Assembly (NCBI RefSeq): GCF_000003815.2
Contig: NC_049994.1
Coordinates: forward strand, 11,689,376-11,753,375
DNA length: 64,000 nt
From: Branchiostoma floridae
Taxonomy: Eukaryota; Chordata; Leptocardii; Amphioxiformes; Branchiostomatidae
Reading direction: 5' to 3'
Part shown: positions 56,201 through 64,000 of the stretch, in pieces
How positions within the stretch are numbered: the stretch's first letter is position 1
Layout of the letters: the number at the start of each line of letters is the position of its first letter
The notes under the pieces: model-generated
What the model saw: only the letters and a program-made list of their open reading frames with translations
Database searches by the model: none
Told to the model about the DNA's origin: nothing
Made by a program: the position numbers and the translations under genes

Positions 56201-56336
56201 GTGATAAATTTTATCTACAGACGGTTATCAATGGCGGTGGGCAATCTAAGAACCGCAAGCCCTTTGTTGCCTGCATATCTGTGTATACTTTATGATATAC
56301 CGTGCGATTAAAATCATATATATGTTGCAAAAACAG
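53300..56336. other. Spacer before the DEG/ENaC-like start exon
   Basis: AT-rich, probably intron 1 plus intergenic DNA. Nothing coding was supported. Confidence 0.4.
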
Positions 56337-56354
56337 AAGAGGTGACGACCAACC

Positions 56355-59300
56355 ATGAATGAGGAGGAAAAAGAAGAGCTGGCCCGAAACGTCGAGGCCA
56401 GAACTTTGAAAGCCATAAAGGCTTACATGTACGAAGCCGAGGAGAAGGAGAGGGAGGATGAGAAGAAGAACGAGATCAAAGTCATCACGGCGGAGTTCAC
56501 GTCCACCACGACTGCCCATGGGGTCAGCAGGATCGGAGATGCGGCCACGTTTGGGACCAAGCTGATGTGGTGGACAATATTTCTGGCAGCTTTTAGTCTC
56601 TTTTCCTTCCAGGTACGTGAGAGAAAAATGATATAGAAACTAGGGTTCTTGTTACACAGCTCATTGGACTTTTATATAGAAAAGTTTTGGAAACTTGTCA
56701 GTCGCCGTCATCTAATCAAGCCGTAATATACTAACTCTATAAGATAATGTTTGTCATATTTTTGGGATGCACCGTCTATAACTATCCAAATTGTACATCT
56801 GTACCCTACTTTCTGTATTTTTTTATCCTTTACATTCTTCACCGTAAACTCTTTTGCAAAGTGTAAACGACAAGTTTCTGAAGCGACGTAAATGTATTCC
56901 GGTTTTAAAGACAAATTCCGAGGACTATTGTCAAATAACCAGCTAGCGGATGAAACTGTTGCAAAAGAAACACCAATTTGGTTAACTTATTACATACACT
57001 GTTTCATGTTTAAGTAAGGAATATGATTCTATCTCTAGTAAATAGATATAGTTGCGGTTTTTTTTTTGGTAAATGTTTTTGTTGAATAATACATTTCATA
57101 CAGTTGCCAAGGGTGAGATAAAACTAAACTTTGGGAGATCAACTTAAAATGTACCGGTACGCTATTTTTTTATAACCGGGAACTTGTCTTAAAAGTAAAA
57201 ATTTATAACACTGCACGAGAAAATCTAAAGTAAAAAAAATGCCCACTTGACAATACTTACTCAGAAACATATTGGCTCATTAATTCTACATGATGGCTGA
57301 AACTGTATGATATTGTGAGTGTTTAATTATGTGAAAGCAGAGTATTTGATTCTAATTCTAATACATATTTTCTTTACAGGCTTACTCGTTGATCATGATG
57401 TATTTCAGCTATCCAGTTGTCGTCAAAATCAAGGTAAGAATAACAGTCACCAATTGAAATGTGAAATAATTCAGGAACTGATACATTTTTTAAAAATATC
57501 GGAACTGAGTTTACCACATGATGACATCGAAATGCACATAGTAGATGATTTGTGTTCAAAGATTCCTGTCAACTACATTTATTTTCTCTGGGAGGGAGAC
57601 TATTTCGATCTTTTAACCCTATTCAGACCGGGCTTTTTTGGTCAACCCTTTGGGGGTGGCTTTTGAGGCCCTCCCCTTCTAAGTCTTCTAACTCTTGAAC
57701 AACTTATTGTAAAACCACCAAATCAGGGAATAATGTAAATATGATATCTGACGGTTCTAAAATTTTTGACGCTATTATAACTTAATATGACGTAATTATA
57801 ACGTCATCATTTTGATTAAATGGGCTGAACCCATGAAAATAGGGTACTCCCAGAAAACGTCAAGGTATACGACAATAATGTAACAGCCAGCGCAGATAAC
57901 AGAATTATAATGTTTGTTACAACTTGTGTTGCCAATAGTATCTTGGGCAACACCCACTTGTAAAACATTTTACTACATCTGTTCTCTTAAAAGATGTGGG
58001 AGATATTAGTAGACTAACGTATGGGTACGGTTATCGGATATCAGGTGAAACATGTAAGCTCTCCAAGAAGGCAATCGTAATCAATGAACCCTGATTATTT
58101 CATCAGTACTGGACAGCTGTAATCTTGGCTTACCCAATACAACCAATAAACGAGCACACAGCCCATTATAGCACGACATTGGTGCTGATTTATTGCATGT
58201 TCGATTTCAATCTACACCTTTGACCGAGCTTTCCTTTAAAAAGCATTTCGCCAAGGACGCAAACGATGGTCTGTATTTGCTTGAATGGCGATATACGTAG
58301 GTTTAGATTTCTGTATACTTCTCTCATTTTGTGTATTAATAACTTTGTAAAATCTAAGAAATGCCAAATTACTTAGTAAAAGAACGCACTTTATCACAAG
58401 AATCTATAACTTTAGAACTGAACAGGGAACATGAAATCTTTCTTCACCAAAATAACGAAGATATGTTTTTTCCACATTATAACAAGGTCGTGGATACAAA
58501 ACACATGGCGTTTCCATCCGTGACCATCTGCAACAACAATCGGCTGAAACGATCATCGCTGACCGGGACCCACTACAGCAGTCTGTACGATATTGATGTG
58601 ACTTCAAGGGAAAATATTGAGGTAAAATGCACCAAGAAATATACGACCATTTGTTGTAAAATAATTTACGTAGACTTTTAGAAGCTAGCCTATTTAGTAG
58701 TTATTACAATGTTATTCCATTAGTAGTTGTGATGAAATAGTATTTTCATTGAATTTAGAAGAAAATGTCATAGTGCAAGTTATGCTCAAAACGTGCCCTT
58801 GCTTTTGTTGTTGTATTTGTATCAGTGAATAAGCGAGCTACCACGTGTATTGTCTAGGAACTTAGGGGATACTGTTTCAACTTTTAAAACAACTTTGCAA
58901 TAGCAAACATTGAACACTTATTCCCATGTTTTATTCATTTGCTTGTTGTTTAGTTGTTAAAGCAAAACAAATAGATAGCAAAGTTTCCAGATTTCCAGAT
59001 TTCAAACGTGTTATGGTTTGTTTCCTGTTGTAGAAAATGCTGAACACCAGTGTTGAAGCAATCACACGGGGTGACCTCGAGGATCTACTCCTCAGGGTCG
59101 CCAGGCTACAGAACAAAACTGCACACTATCGCCCCCAAAAGTTGTCCGGTAACGACAGCGATACTGGACTAACGTCAGACGGACAAGGCACCTGTGACGA
59201 GCTATCAGGAACCCCGTGTATGTCAACTGACAGCAGACGGAAACGGGACATCTCACGCGCGTCAAATTATGATAATGCGGAAGATGCTGACTACTATGAT

Positions 59301-62300
59301 AGATATGAACCCTACAAAAGGATGAGCGATGATTTCTTAAGAGGCTTGTATGATGGCACTTATACATCATCCACTGCCAGATTGTGGAAGGGTACTTTTC
59401 TCCAAGATGGCGATAACGAAGATGGAGGAGATATGTACTTCCGTAATGGTTCTCTAACCTGGTTAGAACCGAACGAAAATCAATTACTCGTCGGGGCCGT
59501 ACCCGTGATGTCGGCGACTCATAGTTACGAAAGTATCCGGAGATCAGAGAGATCGACGAGTCAGGATGAGAAGAATATGCTAACTTTGACAGCCGGTGAC
59601 GCCTCTAGTTACAACGAGTCGTGGAAACTGTGTTCGGACATGGGGAAACAACTCTGCACTCTGCGACAACTCCGAAGCGCACACCGGTCCGGGTATCGTA
59701 ATGCTAAATGGGGATACTACAGTGAAGAAGGACGGAAGGCAATGGTCAGTGAAGACTGTAGAGATAGCGTGGATCTATGTGAGGAGTGTTACGATGACGC
59801 CTTGATGACTAAAACAATGGATGAAGACGAGTCTCTTCCTGCATACTGCTGTAAACAAACGTTCATGATTACAGAAGAAGAGTACTACAGCTACGAGCAG
59901 GCTGCGTTGGGATGCAAAGAACGTGAACTCCGCCTTTGCTCGATGGAAGTCATGAAGCAAGCTCACAGGGATGGTTTCAGGAACGAAGCGTGGGGCTGGT
60001 TCGTCCGGAATGACAAACAAATCTCTTTAACGGAGAGATGCAACGTGAGCAGGATGGTGCCCCGAAACAGGACTGTCTGTAACACAACCTTAGTGTACAT
60101 CTGCAGCAACGAAACGGAACCTGCGACCGCTGCCCCAACTGCGACCGCTGAGCCAACGACCCCCGAACCAACAGCTACTCCAGTCTACTGCAACGAGACA
60201 GATTATGAGTGCATGGGCTGTAACATAACCGAGGAAGTTAACTGCTATGTCGTAGACTACTTCGAAACTGTGCCAGCGGACTGTCATGGCGACACCATTC
60301 CCATGATTCCAATCGAGATGCAGGCGCATGCGTACTGCTGTGATTACTCCACGTGCACCCGGTCGCCCTGCAGTAGTCCGTGGCCCGGATGTAGCAGCCC
60401 GCTAGGTTTAGAAAATGGCCGAATCATGGACATGTACATTACAGCTTCATCTGCAGAACCAGCTTTTCCCGCCCACCACGCCAGATTAAACGCACGAAAT
60501 GCCTGGTCGAGCTTGTCCAGCGATCCAAGTCCCTGGCTACAAGTAGACCTACGAAGAAGGTTGATGGTAACAGGAATCATTACACAAGGTTTTGAATCAA
60601 GCTTCGTGAAATCGTTTCGGTTCAAGTACAGTAGAGACGGCTCGGAGTGGTGGACGTACAAGGAGTACTACGGAGAGAATATGTTGATTTGTGGCAACCA
60701 CGATGACAAGAGCTACAACCACCAGCACTTCGAGAGGCCGTTTGTTGCCCGTTACGTTAAAATCATGCCAGTAGATTGGAACGTTCTTCCTCGCATGCGT
60801 ATAGAACTGCTAGGATGTGATAAGATGGACTGTAATATTTCACGTCCTTATCAAAGAGAGGAGTTTCCTGATCCAGCCGGGCTGCAGTGCCTGGGGGAAG
60901 AGTGCATGACTAGTGTAAGCAGCTACCGCGGAGCTCTCAGTCAATCAGCCACGCTTACGTGCGGCGCCTGGAAGTGTCCAAACAGGCATCCAGACATGTG
61001 CTTGGAGGAGAACTATTGTCGCCCCTTCACTGGACATGGGGATACCCGTTTGGCATGCCCATGGAACTCTGCCGCACCTTTATCCGACACGTCCCTATCT
61101 GGGGACGACGCCCTGATGCCGTGCTCTGCCATAGACATTTGCAGGATCAACGAGGGAGACAAAGACACGGCTCAACCGACGAAACGATTGTTTTACCATC
61201 ACCAACACGCTCTGCAGTACTGTGAAGAAAGAGAGATGCACTTGTGCACTATCCAGCAGCTCACGTTCATGCATGTCTCTGGAAAACGTACCAAGAAATG
61301 GGGCTGGTTTGAAGCTGAGGGGAAAGAAGTCGTGTTGTCTGAAGGTTGCGGCAAGTACGTCGGGGAAAACTGCTACCAAGGTTTGTTTCCTATCGTTCCT
61401 AGTGCCGCAATCAGCCGGCCTGCGTATTGCTGTAGACCAACGTTCAGCGTTACGGATAAGAAGTATGAAATGCAACGCGATGCCAGAAAGAACTGTAACA
61501 AGATGGGTCTCCAGCTCTGCACGGTTGAGCAAATGCGAGCGGCACACAGGGCCGGGTACAGACTTCAGGGTGGAGCCTCAACTAACCTGGAGGACAAACA
61601 GCCAAAGAAAGCAGCCTGGTACTCCAGGCCAAACGGACTAGGGTTGATAGAAGAAAGTTGTGGCTGCCGTAAGGGGCGTGAATGCTACAAATCGGTCGTC
61701 ATCACCTTGGTGAACGAAAAGAAGCGTCCATCAAAAGCAATGTGCTGTGAGAAAACGGTTTTGCTGACGGAGACAGAACACTTCGAGTTTGAGAACGCGT
61801 CTCTAGACTGCGCTAGACACGGCATGCAGCTCTGCGAACTAAATCAGCTCTCTGAGGCCCACCAAGATGGCCACCGGGACAGATCCTTCGGCTGGTTCTT
61901 CGACAAGAAGAGAGCGGCTTCTCTGCCCAAACACTGCAACAACACGAAACATGAATGTGTGGAAAAAGTAACACTAGCTCCTTTAACCAGTCTCCTTCCT
62001 GTAGGCGCCTACTGTTGCAGTCCTCCTCTTAAGAGAGTGGTGAACGAAACAGGACCGTTCGTCTCCCAGTGTTATACCTACTTTCCAACATGCAATAATC
62101 CAATAGGAATGGAGAACGGCAACATTCCGGATCATCAGATTAAGGCCTCGTCGTACAAACCCGAGTTCGGAGCTCACAAGTCCCGTCTTAATCTAAAAGG
62201 TGCATGGATCAGCGAATCAAGCATACCGGGTAAAGAATGGCTGCAATTGGACATGGGAGAGGTACGCATCGTCACAGCTGTACTTACGCAAGGCCACGGC

Positions 62301-63506
62301 CTTAGTAGTGAGCAGAGTTGGGTGGAAACGTATTCCTTATCTTTTAGCATCAACGGAATCAAGTGGTGGCACTACAAAAACGCCACCACCAACGAGGTCG
62401 TTGTGTTCAAAGGAAACGACGATGGGGAAGCTATTCAACACCAGCATCTTCCAAGGGCGGTTGTGTCCAGATACGTTCGGTTTTATCCGGCTAGGTTCGT
62501 AAACAATATGGCGTTGAGAGTGGAGCTAGTTGGCTGTACGCTTGACGAGTGTGACATCAAGCAAGACATCAAGGGCGTCAAGTTGTTCAATCAAGGTTCA
62601 CTGGTGTGCAAAACGTATGAATGCATCAATGGAAAGGGCCACACCTACAGAGGAACTAAGAATGTGACGATGAACGGCCTACCATGTCAGAGGTGGAACA
62701 CGGATGATCCAAACCCCCACTGCTATTCTCAGACAAAGTAAGGAATACATTTTGAATTTATACACAGGCAATACTTACATCACAAGATAAATGGATATTA
62801 CCACAAAACACAGTAAAACTGTGAGCTATTATTTTCATTTCTATAACGACTTAGTGTTCATCTTCATGTTACATATACAGATCATCCTTCCAACAGTAGG
62901 CATTAGTCCCCTTGAACACAGACGTGGCCAGGTATCGACTTCAAAGTAACGTTGACCCTGTCATGTATTTTATCCGGTAGCTATATTTTAGTCAGTAAGT
63001 AAATCGCAGATGCACAGTTTACTTTTTAAAAACATACTCTCTGCCCCAAGACCTATCAACCGCTCAAAAATCACGACCGAAGAAAGTACAAAACTCGAGA
63101 TATCGAACCGCTGCAGTACCATAGCAAGTCCCTAGGGAGCCCAAAATCTAAATGTGTCAAGGTCTCATCAAGACCTAACCACGTACAAATCTCAAGACAA
63201 TACATCCAGGCATTATGGAGTTATGATGGTCAACTACACACATAGACACAAACACTACGGAAAACATAACCCTTTAGCGAAGTTAAAAATGTTATACGTT
63301 CTTTTGTTCTATCAGGTACCCCCACCGATGCCTGGTCCACAACTACTGCCGTAACCTGCTGGATGACCCGACCCCCCGGCCCCGTCCCTGGTGCTACACC
63401 TCGGAGAAGTCGGAGAAAGGCTGGGAGTTCTGTGAGATCGAGCAGTGTGAGCTGGCCAGGAACAACCTGGGCTTCATCGGTGTGGAGGGCGAAGGGGACT
63501 GGGCAG
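56355..63506 (+). CDS. DEG/ENaC-type ion channel with a giant modular ectodomain (partial, continues past window)
   Basis: Exons 56355-56612, 57380-57433, 58487-58621, 59034-62737 and 63316-63506; phases 0, 0, 0, 2, 1 all match; about 1447 residues so far. Exons 1-3 are DEG/ENaC: charged cytoplasmic start, HG gating motif (TAHGVSRI, 55-56), TM1 (about 67-92), FPSVTICNNNRL (113-124). Exon 4 starts with a finger-like helix (KMLNTSVEAITRGDLEDLLL), a furin-like RRKR (217-220), an acidic stretch, then Cys modules 1-2, a Thr/Pro linker, F5/8C 1, kringle 1, Cys modules 3-5, F5/8C 2 and the first half of kringle 2, completed in exon 5. TM2 and the thumb must lie downstream. The family makes trimeric sodium channels gated by protons, peptides or force. 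Kringles and discoidin domains are not part of the family core, so the model needs transcript support. The exon 3 acceptor (ATAACAAG) is weak. Confidence 0.8.
59235..59246 (+). other. Furin-type cleavage site RRKR in the channel ectodomain
   Basis: SRRKRD lies at residues about 216-221, about 125 residues after TM1, in the finger-like region. Vertebrate ENaC alpha and gamma are furin-cleaved in the finger. Cleavage here is inferred from the motif. Confidence 0.55.
59590..60110 (+). other. Cys-rich modules 1 and 2 of the channel ectodomain
   Basis: Both follow the pattern C-x3-G-x-QLC-x3-QL-x2-AH-x2-GYR-x4-WGW/Y (CSDMGKQLCTLRQLRSAH, CKERELRLCSMEVMKQAH). Module 1 closes with AYCC; module 2 shows no clear CC close. 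Layout recalls Link-type modules, but the CC ending is different and the family is not certain. Confidence 0.55.
60360..60830 (+). other. F5/8C (discoidin) domain 1 of the channel ectodomain
   Basis: Starts CSSPLGLENGRIMDMYITAS, contains PWLQVDLRRRLMVTGIITQG and YSRDGSEWWTYKE, and ends ARYVKIMP...MRIELLGC, the complete discoidin pattern. Such domains bind phospholipid, carbohydrate or collagen. Confidence 0.88.
60831..61140 (+). other. Divergent kringle 1 of the channel ectodomain
   Basis: CLGEECMTSVSSYRGALSQS, then CGAWKCPNRHPDMCLEENYC, RPFTGHGDTRLACPW and MPCSAIDIC match kringle cysteine order (YRG, NYCR, PW, C...C), but with extra residues and no clear PWCYT. Confidence 0.6.
61185..62030 (+). 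other. Cys-rich modules 3-5 of the channel ectodomain
   Basis: Three copies: CEEREMHLCTIQQLTFMH, CNKMGLQLCTVEQMRAAH and CARHGMQLCELNQLSEAH, each ending in a CC pair (AYCC, AMCC, AYCC). Module 4 has an insertion before its tryptophan. Confidence 0.6.
62070..62550 (+). other. F5/8C (discoidin) domain 2 of the channel ectodomain
   Basis: CNNPIGMENGNIPDHQIKAS, then EWLQLDMGEVRIVTAVLTQG, FSINGIKWWHYKN and VSRYVRFYP...LRVELVGC. Closely similar in layout to domain 1. Confidence 0.88.
62590..63470 (+). other. Kringle 2, split by an intron
   Basis: CKTYECINGKGHTYRGTKNV and LPCQRWNTDDPN lie in the giant exon; HNYCRN, PRPWCYT and GWEFCEIEQC lie in exon 63316-63506. Joining at the phase 2 intron restores a canonical kringle, which supports the splice call. 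Confidence 0.88.
63050..63290. repeat. Dispersed repeat copy (family shared with 5470-5700)
   Basis: GAGATATCGAACCGCTGCAG, then TACCATAGCAAG, TAGGGAGCCC, GGTCTCATCAAGACCTA, AATACATCCAGGCATTATGG; ends near ACACAAACACTACGGAAAAC. Lies in the intron that splits kringle 2. Confidence 0.55.
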
Positions 63507-64000
63507 GTAGGATCAGACGGCACCTTGTTTGGGTCACTTGGTCACTTTAGATATAAGGGTACATTACACAATAGTGGTGGTATCTCACTGCACTTGGGGC
63601 ACCGGTGCGACACTGCGGGGTTCGTTCACTGCGGCACTGTTGTTATTTTCGCCATCAACTTCTATAAGTTAGATATTGCGTAATACGTTAAGTATTACTT
63701 AGAATACAAAATACACAAAACGTAAGAAAATTAGTTCTCTATCTCTGAAATTTGTTGAGAACCGCACCGGTGCCCCAAGTGCAGTGATATGCCACTTATA
63801 TCTGACCTCCGTATGGGCCAATCTACATTACAAGCACGTGGTCTTGTTTAGAAAGTCGCAATTTTTCTGAACAGACTTACCACCAGGCCTTTGTGATACC
63901 CGCAATCCCACTAGATGATGTAGTTTCTTTGTTAGAAAAAACACACAACAACTAAAAAAGTACTTTTAAATGGTAATGGTATACAATGTCATGTACGTGC
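63507..64000. other. Intron of the DEG/ENaC-like gene to window end
   Basis: Begins with the donor GTAGGA after the kringle 2 exon; contains the MITE copy at 63574-63796 and no recognisable exon. Confidence 0.6.
63574..63796. mobile_element. MITE-like element, family A (copy 2)
   Basis: GTGGTGGTATCTCACTGCAC then TTGGGGCACCGGTG at the left, and CACCGGTGCCCCAAGTGCAG then TGATATGCCAC at the right. The same ends as the element at 6719-6959; the core is only partly similar. Confidence 0.88.

Overview
This is an animal nuclear genome window: spliced genes with GT-AG introns, moderate to AT-rich composition, many short inverted-repeat elements and microsatellites, and no operons, phage genes or CRISPR. 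Gene content and repeat style (tandem orphan peptide-type GPCRs, a leucine-rich repeat surface receptor, extracellular proteins built from shuffled TIL, kringle, discoidin and hemopexin modules) fit an invertebrate deuterostome, most likely a cephalochordate (Branchiostoma). The species assignment is inference.

Layout. 48-3299 (-): 5' part of a secreted IGFBP-N / TIL / VWC-like protein that leaves the window. 3300-7690: intergenic, with a 12-bp minisatellite, a GT microsatellite, a dispersed repeat and a MITE. 7690-15192 (+): two tandem class A GPCR genes with an identical intron position. 15193-17930: intergenic, with a perfect hairpin and a MITE. 17972-24101 (-): an 11-exon matrix metalloproteinase with four hemopexin blades and a hydrophobic GPI-anchor-like tail. 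25258-27776 (-): a two-coding-exon type I LRR receptor, with candidate upstream first exons at 28.5 and 30.1 kb. 30622-38493 (+): a Lifeguard/TMBIM-family gene with a housekeeping-type promoter (TCTCGCGAGA plus CRE), followed by a long AT-rich probable 3' UTR. 43318-46653 (-): a C2-domain protein with a duplicated disordered exon block. 46.7-56.3 kb: gene-poor, with local duplications and a 150-bp tandem repeat. 56355-63506 (+, runs on past the window): a DEG/ENaC-type channel whose ectodomain carries a 3.7-kb exon.

The most striking object is the last gene. A canonical DEG/ENaC N-terminus (HG motif, first membrane helix, FPSVTICN) is spliced in frame to a giant extracellular exon. That exon holds a furin-like RRKR site, five repeats of a cysteine-rich module, two F5/8C (discoidin) domains and two kringles, arranged as a duplicated cassette. 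This looks like an ion channel with a very large adhesive or ligand-binding head. TM2 and the thumb lie beyond the window, so the gene model is partial.

All exon limits were derived by eye from reading frame, GT/AG sites and matching intron phases. No transcript or database check was possible.
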